A stretch of 32,328 nt of DNA. Source: Verrucomicrobiales bacterium (GTDB lineage Bacteria; Verrucomicrobiota; Verrucomicrobiia; Limisphaerales; CAIMTB01). The stretch spans positions 1 to 32,328 of the forward strand of contig JADLFD010000089.1 of NCBI GenBank assembly GCA_020845805.1. The letters run 5' to 3'. The notes below the pieces were generated by a model, which searched no databases, was not told where the DNA came from, and saw nothing but the letters and a program-made list of their open reading frames with translations. A program made the translations under genes and the position numbers. Below, piece after piece: positions 8,320 through 17,106 of this stretch (the stretch's first letter is position 1; each line of letters starts with the position of its first letter).

Positions 8320-8344
8320 GCCTGCCGGAGCAGAGGTGGCAGGC
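8320..8344 (-). terminator. Candidate terminator hairpin after pxpA
   Basis: Perfect 7-bp stem GCCTGCC/GGCAGGC with an 11-nt loop, 12 nt past the pxpA stop on the minus strand. There is no clear U-tract, so intrinsic termination would be weak. It separates the oxoprolinase set from the downstream receptor operon. Confidence 0.4.
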
Positions 8345-8355
8345 GGGGTGGTCGG

Positions 8356-9102
8356 TCAATGAGCGGATCGAGGTCCCAGGGCGGTTCGAGCGGCGGCGAG
8401 CAGCGCGGCGGCGTCGGGGGAGTCGCCGTGGAGGCAAAGGGTCCGGGGGGCGAGCGGGAGGAAGGCGCCGTGGCAATCCTCCCAACCGCCGCGGAGTTGA
8501 AGCGTGTTGAGGCGGGCGACCAGGCGTCGCGGATCGGTAAGGAGTGCGTTCGGTTGGTCTCGGGGCACGAGCGAGCCATCGGGCCGGTAGCCACGGTCGA
8601 GGAAGGCTTCCGGCCAGGCGGTCAGGCCGTAGGACGGGGCGAGTCCGGCGACGAGGCCGCCGGCGCGCGCGTAGACGAGGCAGTGTGGCCAGCGACGCGC
8701 GACGGTCTGGAGGTAGGTGGCGGCCAGGTCCGGATGGGTGTCGGTGAGGTGGTAGAGTGCGCCGTGGAGTTTGATGTGGTGCAGCGGGACCTCGGCCGCG
8801 CGGGCGAGGGCGTGCAGGCGTTCCACTTGGGACACGATCCACTCCGCCAGCTCAGCGGGGGTGGGGATGTGGTCGGTGGCGCGCCCGAACCGGGTGCGGT
8901 CGGGGATTCCGGGGTGTGCGCCGGCGTGCACGCCGAGGGATTGGGCCTGGGCGAGGCAGAAGCGCATGGAATCCTCGGTACCGGCGTGGCCGCCGCAGGC
9001 GATGTTGATGGAGTCGAGGGAGACCAGGCAGGCGGCGGTGGTGGCAGCGGGTTCGCCTTCGCCGAGGTCGCAGTTGAGGTCCAGCGGCAGAGGGTGCGGC
9101 AT
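8356..9102 (-). CDS. pxpA: 5-oxoprolinase subunit A (LamB/YcsF family)
   Basis: Subunit of the ATP-dependent prokaryotic 5-oxoprolinase PxpABC, which opens 5-oxoproline (pyroglutamate) to glutamate in the cytoplasm. The protein is 248 residues, the usual size. It shows the family start LDLNCDLGEGEP, INIACGGHAG (about 33-42), GVHAGAHPGIPDRTRFGR, HIKLHGALYH and CLHGDSPDAAALL near the C-terminus. The common HAGDP motif reads HAGTE here, a small deviation. ATG9102 overlaps the pxpC stop by one base (TGATG), implying coupled translation. It is the last gene of the set, followed by a hairpin. Assignment is firm because all three subunits are contiguous. Confidence 0.93.
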   Translation of the reverse strand: MPHPLPLDLNCDLGEGEPAATTAACLVSLDSINIACGGHAGTEDSMRFCLAQAQSLGVHAGAHPGIPDRTRFGRATDHIPTPAELAEWIVSQVERLHALARAAEVPLHHIKLHGALYHLTDTHPDLAATYLQTVARRWPHCLVYARAGGLVAGLAPSYGLTAWPEAFLDRGYRPDGSLVPRDQPNALLTDPRRLVARLNTLQLRGGWEDCHGAFLPLAPRTLCLHGDSPDAAALLAAARTALGPRSAH

Positions 9103-9998
9103 CAGCTGGGGCGGGTGGCCGGAAGGGGGGGGCAGGTGGCGGGGATGAAACGGATTTCCTGGCCGGGGCGGCATTGGACGAGCCAGGAGAGGTCCGCGGG
9201 ATCGACGACGCCGATTTTGGGATAGCCGCCGACGGTGGGTCCGTCGCGCTGGGTGACGATGGGAACTCCGTCGGGGGGGAGTTGGATGGAGCCGGGCAGG
9301 ACGGGTTCGCTGGGGAGTGGCACGCTGGAGACGGAGAGTGGGTTGCCGTCGAGGCGGTAGCCGGTGCGATCGGAGCGCGAGCTGATGCGCCAGGGCTGAC
9401 TGAAGAAGCGGTCCCGGGCGGCTTCCGGGAACAGGTCCCATTGGGGTCCGGGCCAGACGCGGAGGGCGGGGGGGTGGGCGTAGTTGCGTTGTTCGGTGGG
9501 ATCGACCCAGCGGCGTCCGATGTGGGGTGGGGAGTGGGGAGGGGCGTGGGGGGCCTGGTGCAGGAGGGAGCGCGCGGTGAGGGCGGAACCGAGGCCACCG
9601 CGGGGAAAGACGCTGACGCTGCCGAACCAGCGGGAGGCGAGGAAGCCACCGCGGACGGCGAGGTAGGTCCAGACCCCGGATTCGGGTGGGGGCACGGCGA
9701 CCTCATCGTCTTCCTCGAGGTCGAAGGTTCGCCAGAGGCCTTCGGCGTCGGGGATGAGCGCGGCGCCGGTGATGGAGACGGTCAGCGGGCGCAGGACGCG
9801 GAGGACGGCGCCGTGGAGCAGGAGTTCGAGGACGGGTGTGTGGAGTGGATTGCCGACGAGGAGATTGGCCCAGCAGGCGGCGTGGTCATCCAAGGCGCCG
9901 CCGGGTGGGACCCCGAACCGTTTCCACCCGCGACGTCCGTGGTCTTGGAGGGAGGCGCCGAGCCCGGGGCTGATGAGTTCAAGCACGGGGTCGTTCAT
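9102..9998 (-). CDS. pxpC: 5-oxoprolinase subunit C (KipA / carboxyltransferase-like)
   Basis: Second catalytic-complex subunit of PxpABC, of the biotin-dependent carboxyltransferase-like (KipA, AHS2) family; 298 residues. Visible signatures are GLGASLQDHGRRGWKRFGVP followed by PGGALDDHAA near the N-terminus, AVRGGF, SRSDRTGYRLDG, and the late block PSEPVLPGSIQLPPDGVPIV with RDGPTVGGYPKIG. ATG9998 overlaps the stop of pxpB by four bases (ATGA) and its own stop touches the pxpA start. Gene order B-C-A with such overlaps is typical of an oxoprolinase operon. The middle region includes a short His/Pro-rich loop that looks lineage-specific. Confidence 0.93.
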   Translation of the reverse strand: MNDPVLELISPGLGASLQDHGRRGWKRFGVPPGGALDDHAACWANLLVGNPLHTPVLELLLHGAVLRVLRPLTVSITGAALIPDAEGLWRTFDLEEDDEVAVPPPESGVWTYLAVRGGFLASRWFGSVSVFPRGGLGSALTARSLLHQAPHAPPHSPPHIGRRWVDPTEQRNYAHPPALRVWPGPQWDLFPEAARDRFFSQPWRISSRSDRTGYRLDGNPLSVSSVPLPSEPVLPGSIQLPPDGVPIVTQRDGPTVGGYPKIGVVDPADLSWLVQCRPGQEIRFIPATCPPLPATRPS

Positions 9999-10684
9999 GA
10001 GGGGGGAGGGGCGCTCTGGTCGCGCAGGTGGCGCACGGGCACGAACCGGACCAGGTCGCCGGGATGCAGGGTAAAGGCGTCACGGCGATCGGCGAGGGCC
10101 GCCTCCGGATCCAGCAGGCGCAGGTCGGTGCGCCCGATCAGGTTCCATCCGCCGGCGGTGGACACGGGGTAGATCCCGGTGTGTTCGCCGCCGATGGCGA
10201 CGGAGCCTGCGGGAACGCGGGTGCGCGGGGTATCCAAGCGCGGGACGTGCAGGCGGCGGTCGAGTCCGGAGAGGTAAGGGAAGCCGGGGCAGAACCCGAG
10301 GATTTGAACGCGGTAGGTGACGGCGGCGTGGAGTTCGACGCAGCGGGAGACGGGCAAACCGGTGCGCGCCGCGACGGCGTCGAGATCCTGGCCGTCGTAG
10401 ACGACCGGCACTTCGACGGTGCGCGGCTGGGCGAGCGGGTCGGGATCGAGGCGCGCGGCATCGGCGAGGATGGCGCCCAGGAACTCGGGTTGGGGGCAGT
10501 GGCCCGGCTCGAACTCGAGCAGCAGGGTGGTCATGCCCGGGGTGGATTCGATGAGTCCGACGGGCGGGTGTTGTTCCAGGTAGCGCAGCAATGCCTGGCA
10601 GCGCGTGAACGCGTCGAGTTCTCCGCGCGCCGCGAAGCGCACGAGCACGGCGTTCGGGCCGAAGGGATCAACGCGCAGGGACAT
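9995..10684 (-). CDS. pxpB: 5-oxoprolinase subunit B (KipI family)
   Basis: KipI/AHS1-family subunit of the 5-oxoprolinase complex; 229 residues from ATG10684, starting MSLRVDPFGPNAVLVRF. Signature segments are GFCPGFPYLSGLD (about 130-142), TPRTRVPAGSVAIGGEHTGIYP and GGWNLIGRTDL. The frame is open further upstream to 10813, but that stretch lies within the M48 peptidase gene and has no family similarity, so 10684 is chosen. The start lies 17 bp inside the 3' end of the peptidase gene, indicating cotranscription and probably coupled translation. KipI of Bacillus inhibits a sporulation kinase, but with pxpC and pxpA alongside the enzymatic role is far more likely. Confidence 0.92.
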   Translation of the reverse strand: MSLRVDPFGPNAVLVRFAARGELDAFTRCQALLRYLEQHPPVGLIESTPGMTTLLLEFEPGHCPQPEFLGAILADAARLDPDPLAQPRTVEVPVVYDGQDLDAVAARTGLPVSRCVELHAAVTYRVQILGFCPGFPYLSGLDRRLHVPRLDTPRTRVPAGSVAIGGEHTGIYPVSTAGGWNLIGRTDLRLLDPEAALADRRDAFTLHPGDLVRFVPVRHLRDQSAPPPS

Positions 10685-11513
10685 GGGATGAATCGCGCAG
10701 GCGCGGTGCGGCGCGTTGGTATTCCTCGAGGGCGCGGGGGAGCAAGGCGCGGAGGCGTTCGATACGACTGCCGTGCGAGGGGTGGGTGCTGAGGAACTCG
10801 GGGGGATTCCCACCGCTGTTGGCGCTCATGCGTTCCCAGAAGCCGATGGCTTCGCGCGGGTCATACCCGGCGCGTGCCGCGTAGAGCAGACCGCGTTCGT
10901 CGGCCTCGGATTCGTGTTCCCGGCTGAAGGGGAGGAGGACGCCGACGCGGGTGCCCACGCCGAGGGCGGAGAGCACGGCCTGTCGTTGTTCCCCCGACAT
11001 GTCACTCATGGAGGTCGAGGCGGCCACGCCCTGCATGACGGTCTGGGCGAGCTGGGTTTTCAGCATGCGCTGCGAGCCATGGCGCAGGGTGGCATGGGCG
11101 ATCTCGTGTCCCATGACCACGGCCAGGCCGTCCTCGGTGCGGGCCACGGGGAGGATCCCGGTGTAGACCACGATTTTGCCGCCGGGCAGGCAGAACGCGT
11201 TGGCTTGCGGGTTCCGCACCACGCTGACTGCCCATTCGAAGCCGCGGCCGGCCTCACCGATCACGGGGACGAGTCGTGCAGCGACGCGGCGCACGAGATC
11301 GGCCTCCGCGCCTGATTCCAGCACTTGCTCGCTGGCGAGGATCTGGCGATAGGCCTGGAGGCCCAGTGCCGCGCCCTGTTCGTCTGAAAAGGCGCCGCGG
11401 AGCACGCGGCCGGTCTCGGAGTCGACGGTCTTGTGGGCACTGAAATACTGGACCGCGGCCACCACCAACGCGATGGCCAGTGGTACCAAGACGAGTCGCC
11501 CCCTTCGCTGCAT
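10668..11513 (-). CDS. M48-family zinc metalloprotease
   Basis: Membrane-anchored or exported peptidase of about 281 residues. An N-terminal hydrophobic segment (LVLVPLAIALVVAAVQYF, about 7-24) precedes the peptidase domain. The zinc motif is HEIAH near residue 137, and ESEADERG supplies the third ligand near 203. NAFCLPGGKIVVYTGIL, typical of BepA/Oma1/HtpX-like M48 proteins, lies just before the active site. No lipobox Cys is seen after the hydrophobic segment, so it is probably anchored by the helix. ATG11513 or GTG11516 can serve as start; both overlap the stop of the preceding membrane-protein gene. Its 3' end overlaps pxpB. Likely role is envelope protein quality control; the substrate is unknown. 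Confidence 0.9.
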   Translation of the reverse strand: MQRRGRLVLVPLAIALVVAAVQYFSAHKTVDSETGRVLRGAFSDEQGAALGLQAYRQILASEQVLESGAEADLVRRVAARLVPVIGEAGRGFEWAVSVVRNPQANAFCLPGGKIVVYTGILPVARTEDGLAVVMGHEIAHATLRHGSQRMLKTQLAQTVMQGVAASTSMSDMSGEQRQAVLSALGVGTRVGVLLPFSREHESEADERGLLYAARAGYDPREAIGFWERMSANSGGNPPEFLSTHPSHGSRIERLRALLPRALEEYQRAAPRLRDSSHVPAR

Positions 11514-11890
11514 CACGGCCCCAGGCTAGAGCCGGGCGTCGATCGCGCAACCTGTTTGGTGCGAGCCGTTCGCGTGGCGATGATGGGGACGCTGAGGACG
11601 AAGGACACCCCCAGGAGGAACCAGAAGCGCGGGGGGACGAGAGCCGAGGCGAGGACGAGCACGACCGCCAGCGCGATGGACCAGAGGGCGACTCCGTGTC
11701 GCGTGGGCCGGGTTTCGCACTCGCGCCACGCCACCCATCCAAAGGCCGGGACGCAGAGCACCGGGATGGTCCAGGTCGGCGCCCCCAGCCAGAACGCAGG
11801 CCCCAACCCGATCGCGTTGGCGGCCAGAGCGGTCAGGATCCGGCCGACCCAGGGGGCGGAGTCGTGGGTGGGGTCGGGGCGGGGGGGCAT
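11513..11890 (-). CDS. Small hypothetical membrane protein
   Basis: About 125 residues from ATG11890, with two strongly hydrophobic blocks: ILTALAANAIGLGPAFWLGA with a following helix (TIPVLCVPAFGWVAW), and WSIALAVVLVLASALV with FWFLLGVSFVLSVPII. This gives about four transmembrane helices. No family is recognised. The frame continues to an ATG at 11965, but the extra 25 residues are basic and Pro-rich and look non-native; the start is uncertain because no Shine-Dalgarno is visible. The stop overlaps the start of the M48 gene, so the two are cotranscribed and it may be an accessory of that protease. Confidence 0.6.
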   Translation of the reverse strand: MPPRPDPTHDSAPWVGRILTALAANAIGLGPAFWLGAPTWTIPVLCVPAFGWVAWRECETRPTRHGVALWSIALAVVLVLASALVPPRFWFLLGVSFVLSVPIIATRTARTKQVARSTPGSSLGP

Positions 11891-11927
11891 ATGGAACCAC
11901 GGTGTACTGCGCAATTTTCGGGGCGAT

Positions 11928-11946
11928 CTGACAAAGATTCTGTCAG
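11928..11946. promoter_or_regulatory. Candidate operator dyad between divergent genes
   Basis: Perfect inverted repeat CTGACA-N7-TGTCAG in the space between the divergent genes starting at 11890 (minus) and 12077 (plus). On the minus strand TTGTCA within it could also serve as a -35 element, but I find no convincing -10. An operator is possible; chance is not excluded. Confidence 0.3.
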
Positions 11947-12014
11947 GAGGGCGATTCGACCGCACTCGCGCGGGGGCGAAATGCCGGCACGAACGCGAGC
12001 GTGGGGGGGGGAGC

Positions 12015-12019
12015 GGAGG
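12015..12019 (+). promoter_or_regulatory. Shine-Dalgarno before an alternative GTG start
   Basis: GGAGG lies 6 nt before GTG12026, which is in frame with the PSCyt2/DUF1553 gene and 17 codons upstream of ATG12077. Since ATG12077 has no Shine-Dalgarno, GTG12026 may be the real start, at the cost of a longer region before the signal helix. Confidence 0.4.
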
Positions 12020-12076
12020 AAGTGGGTGACGTATTGCGTGGGCGCTGACGCTTCGTTAAGCCTTGCGCGCATCAGC

Positions 12077-14989
12077 ATGACGCGCACTTGTCCACCCACG
12101 GGGGGTCATGACCGGCCGGCGGGGAGGACCCGGCGCTGGCGGAGCTGGGCCGGGGGCGGCCTGGCTCGGTGGGTGGTCTGCTTCCTGGTTCTCAGCCCGC
12201 TGCGCGGTGCGACGGGTGAAGCCTCGCCAGATGCGCGCGGGCACTGGGCGTTCCAGCCCTTGCGCGAAGTGGCGGTGCCGGGGATGGGGGAGTCACGACG
12301 CGCGCGCACCGCCGTGGACCGCTTCATCCTGGCCCGACTCGCGCCCGAGGGTTTGACCCTGTCGCGATCGGCCTCACGCGACATCCTATTGCGGCGTGTG
12401 GCGTTTCTGGTCACGGGTTTGCCTCCGACCTTGGAGGAGAGTCGGGCGTACGCGTCGGATCGCTCGGCGGGGGCGACGGACCGCATGCTGGAGCGTTACC
12501 TGGAGTCACCGCGGTACGCGGAACGGTGGGCGAAGCACTGGCTCGACGCCGCGGGGTACGCGGATTCCAACGGGTACTTCAACGCGGACACGGATCGTCC
12601 GCTGGCGTATCGCTACCGCGACTACGTGATCCGTGCCTTTCGGGCGAACAAGCCCTTCGACCAGTTTGTGCGCGAGCAGGTGGCGGGGGACGAGTTGTCC
12701 GGCTGGCAGCCGGGCCAACCGGTCACGCCGCGCGTCGTCGAGTTGCTCGAGGCCACGCACTTTTTGAGGAACGGGCCGGACGGTTCAGGGGAAAGCGATG
12801 GGAACCCTGACGAAGTGCGCGCGGACCGGTACTACGCCTTGGAGTCCGCGTTGCAGATTGCGGGTTCGAGTCTGCTGGGGATGACGGTGCAGTGCGCCAA
12901 GTGTCACGATCACAAATTCGAGCCCCTGTCGCAGCGCGAGTACTACCAGTGGCAGGCGTTCTTTTATCCGGCATTTCCCGTGGAGAACTGGCTGAAGCCG
13001 AACGAACGCGTGGTGACGGCGGCGATGCCGGACGAGGTGGAGCGGTGGCAGGGGAAGGAGGCGGAGCTCGATCGCCGGGAGTCCGGGTTGCGCCGGGAGT
13101 TCGCGGAGTGGATCGATCTGCGGCGACCGCGCGGTGAGCTGTTGTTTCAGGATTCATTCCAAGCGTCCTCCAGCCTGGCGGAGCGTTGGAGTGCCACGGC
13201 GCCGGGCGACGATGCTCCGGGGGGAAGCCCGCCCGTGGCGGTGGATCGGAACGAGGCCCCTGGTGCGGTGGTGGTGGCGGGGCAGTTGCAGGTGTTGGAA
13301 GGCGGTGGGAGCGGCGATCGGTGGCTGACCACGCGCGCCGCGTTCTCGTGGCGACCTGAGATCGAGGGCGCATGGGTGCAGGCGAGTTTTGAGTTGGTGG
13401 CGGTCACCAATGCGCATCACCGCACGCCGGCGGAGCGCGTGGGGTACTTCATTGCCGCGCATGATTTCAATGACAGCGGGGCGGTGGCGGGCGGCAACGT
13501 GCTCCTCGATGGCAATCCCTCCGGCCCCACGGCTGTGCACGTGGATTATCCGGGGTCCGACGAGACGCGGCGTGGAGTGATCGGCGGCACTCCGTATCGC
13601 GCGGGGCATCGGTACGGAGTGCGAGTGACACGCGGCGGGGCGGATTCCTTTCTGCTGCAGCACCTGGTGGACGGCGTGGCGGACGGAGAGGCGCTGCGTT
13701 TGAAGTCGGAGGATCTGCCGGACGGCGCGTTTGGCTTTGAGTACTGCTGCGGTCGCGGGTTTGTCGTCGATGGCGTGGAGGTGGAACGCTCCCGGAGCTC
13801 GGACCCGGCGTGGCGCGATCAGGAGCGCGAATTCGAGGAAAAGCTCGCGACGCAACGCCGACGGTACGAAGACGAACAGAAACAGATCGCGGCCGCGCGT
13901 TCTCCGCATCCGGGTCGGATCGCCTGGGTCACGGATCGCGGAGCCGAACCTCCGGTGGTTCCGCTCTTGAAACGAGGTAATCCCAAGACACCGGGAGCCG
14001 CGGTGGAGCCTGGGTTTCCGGCATTTCTGGAGGGTGCGACTCTTGCCGTGTCGACACCGGCGGGGGTGGTGGGATCCGAACCAAGGTCGGCCACTTCGAC
14101 GGGTCGCCGGCGAGCGTGGGCCGAATGGCTGACGCAGCCGGGGTCGCGGCAGTCGGCCTTGCTGGCGCGCGTCACGGTCAACCGGATTTGGCAGCACTAC
14201 TTCGGGGTGGGGATCGTGGCGACGCCGGAGAATCTTGGGCGGTCGGGGGCGGTGCCGTCGCATCCGGAATTGCTGGAATGGCTGGCGGGAGAGTTCGTGC
14301 GCTCGGGCTGGGATCAGAAGGTCGTGCACCGCCACATCCTGCGATCGGCGGTGTTTCAGCAGAGCTCCCGCGCCGATGCGGCGTCATGGGAACGGGATCC
14401 GTCGAACGAACGCCTTTCGCGGTTCCCGTTGCGGCGGCTGGATGCCGAGGCGTGGCGCGACGCGGTGCTGGCCGTGTCCGGTCGCCTTGATTTGGAGAAG
14501 GTCTCGGGACCGTACGTGCCGACGCAGCGGAGCAGCGAGGGGGAGGTGGGGGTGGACGAAGCGCGGCCCGATGCGTGGGTGCGGAGTGTGTTTTTGCAGC
14601 AGCGGCGCACGCAGGTCCCCACCCTTCTGGGTGTGTTCGATGCGCCGTCGCTGGTGGTCAACTGCACGCGGCGGGCGTCGACCACCATGCCGCTGCAGTC
14701 GCTGGCGCTCCTGAACTCGGAATTCGTGGTGCGTCGCGCGCAGGACTTCGCCCAGCGGTTGGAGCGCGAGTGCGGCGTGGACGAAGCGGCACGCCTCGGG
14801 CTGGGGTATCGACTGGCGTGGGGTCGTGAACCGGGACGTCAGGAGAGGCGTGAGGCGGCCCAATTCCTGGCGGCCCAGCGTGACCTGGCGCTTGGGACGG
14901 GAGTGGCGGTGGAGGAGGCGGGCCGTCGAGCGTGGGCGGATCTGTGCCAGTCGTGGTTGGCGGCGAACGAGTTTCTTTATCTCGAATGA
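12077..14989 (+). CDS. PSCyt2 (DUF1549) / DUF1553 secreted protein with lectin-like insert
   Basis: About 970 residues. An Arg-rich N-region precedes a signal helix (WVVCFLVLSPLRGATG). DUF1549 follows at about 75-300, with AVDRFILARL, ESPRYAERWAKHWLDAAGYADSNG and the c-type-like motif CAKCHDHK at 273-280. A segment at about 355-570 (from LLFQDSFQ to VDGVEVERS) looks like a beta-sandwich, laminin-G/concanavalin type. DUF1553 runs from about 677 to the end: NRIWQHYFGVGIVATPENLG, HPELLEWLAGEF and FDAPSLVVNCTRRASTTMPLQ. This family is expanded in Planctomycetes and Verrucomicrobia, often paired with a DUF1501 sulfatase-like gene; no such partner follows here. It is proposed to take part in extracellular polysaccharide breakdown, but its biochemistry is unproven. 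See 12015-12019 for an alternative start. Confidence 0.88.
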   Translation: MTRTCPPTGGHDRPAGRTRRWRSWAGGGLARWVVCFLVLSPLRGATGEASPDARGHWAFQPLREVAVPGMGESRRARTAVDRFILARLAPEGLTLSRSASRDILLRRVAFLVTGLPPTLEESRAYASDRSAGATDRMLERYLESPRYAERWAKHWLDAAGYADSNGYFNADTDRPLAYRYRDYVIRAFRANKPFDQFVREQVAGDELSGWQPGQPVTPRVVELLEATHFLRNGPDGSGESDGNPDEVRADRYYALESALQIAGSSLLGMTVQCAKCHDHKFEPLSQREYYQWQAFFYPAFPVENWLKPNERVVTAAMPDEVERWQGKEAELDRRESGLRREFAEWIDLRRPRGELLFQDSFQASSSLAERWSATAPGDDAPGGSPPVAVDRNEAPGAVVVAGQLQVLEGGGSGDRWLTTRAAFSWRPEIEGAWVQASFELVAVTNAHHRTPAERVGYFIAAHDFNDSGAVAGGNVLLDGNPSGPTAVHVDYPGSDETRRGVIGGTPYRAGHRYGVRVTRGGADSFLLQHLVDGVADGEALRLKSEDLPDGAFGFEYCCGRGFVVDGVEVERSRSSDPAWRDQEREFEEKLATQRRRYEDEQKQIAAARSPHPGRIAWVTDRGAEPPVVPLLKRGNPKTPGAAVEPGFPAFLEGATLAVSTPAGVVGSEPRSATSTGRRRAWAEWLTQPGSRQSALLARVTVNRIWQHYFGVGIVATPENLGRSGAVPSHPELLEWLAGEFVRSGWDQKVVHRHILRSAVFQQSSRADAASWERDPSNERLSRFPLRRLDAEAWRDAVLAVSGRLDLEKVSGPYVPTQRSSEGEVGVDEARPDAWVRSVFLQQRRTQVPTLLGVFDAPSLVVNCTRRASTTMPLQSLALLNSEFVVRRAQDFAQRLERECGVDEAARLGLGYRLAWGREPGRQERREAAQFLAAQRDLALGTGVAVEEAGRRAWADLCQSWLAANEFLYLE

Positions 14990-15052
14990 ACGGTTCCGGT
15001 TCGGGGGTGAGCGACCTGGGGGTTTCGTTCAGACAGGATCACCCGTGGCGGA

Positions 15053-15667
15053 TCAGACGCCGAAGTCAGTGTGGTGCTTCTTCAAGCACTCCGGGCAGAT
15101 GCCGTGGGAGAAGGTCGCCTCGGAACGTTTCGAGATGTAGGTCTCGATGGGGTGCCAGCGGTTCTCCGGATCCCTGATCTTCTTGCAGTGCATGCAGGTG
15201 GGGAGGAGTCCGGTGAGCGTCTGAACCTGCCTCTCCAGTCCGCGCGCGTAGCGGGCGGTGCGCGCCACGAAGTAACCCAGAAGCAGCAACACGACGATCC
15301 GAGTGGCAGCGTTGGCGAGGATGAATCCCAGCGGTTGACTCGCTTCCACGAAGGTGGCGATGACGGCGCGACCGAGCGGCAGCATCACGGCGAGGGCGAG
15401 GCAGGTTCTCAACCGTCCGTACCATCCCGAGAGGAGGATGGGTACCACGAAGAGGATCGGGAACATGAGGAAGGGACCCGTGGCGAGGTCCGCGGCAAGG
15501 ATGAGAAACCCGACGAGCCAATGCGTGACGGGATGGCCGAGGAGCTTTGCTCCCAGCCGATCTCCATCCGGTTGGAGGAGGGGATGTTTCACGAACCTGA
15601 GGGGATATGGATCAGGAATCCGCCCGTTCCTCCGTGCTGGAGCGGAATCGCTGTGCGCTTGTTCCAC
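15053..15667 (-). CDS. Four-helix membrane protein with C-terminal Cys4 zinc-ribbon-like motif
   Basis: 204 residues from GTG15667. Hydrophobic helices span about 50-140 (HWLVGFLILAADLATGPFLM, ILFVVPILLSGWY, LALAVMLPLGRAVIATFV, ATRIVVLLLLGYFVA). A short coiled segment (ARYARGLERQVQTLTGL) follows, then a C-terminal module with CMHCKKIRD, HPIETYI and FSHGICPECLKKHH. That CxxC...CPxC module is known as a tail on PAS and receiver-domain regulators; its function is not established but metal binding is plausible. It starts 18 bp after the NtrC-like gene and is the last gene of the secretion operon. It may be a membrane sensor or partner for the adjacent two-component pair. Start choice is uncertain (no Shine-Dalgarno). 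Confidence 0.75.
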   Translation of the reverse strand: MEQAHSDSAPARRNGRIPDPYPLRFVKHPLLQPDGDRLGAKLLGHPVTHWLVGFLILAADLATGPFLMFPILFVVPILLSGWYGRLRTCLALAVMLPLGRAVIATFVEASQPLGFILANAATRIVVLLLLGYFVARTARYARGLERQVQTLTGLLPTCMHCKKIRDPENRWHPIETYISKRSEATFSHGICPECLKKHHTDFGV

Positions 15668-15685
15668 GCCTGGCCGGGGCTGGGC

Positions 15686-17098
<1,413 letters not shown>

Positions 17099-17106
17099 CT
17101 TGGGGG

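Noticed and set aside
11480-12076. N-terminal extension of the PSCyt2/DUF1553 frame back to 11480
   Set aside because: It would overlap the divergent membrane protein gene and bury the signal peptide; starts at 12026 or 12077 are more sensible.
14990-15052. Space between convergent genes examined for a bidirectional terminator
   Set aside because: Only GGGTGA/TCACCC with a 28-nt loop was found; too weak to call.
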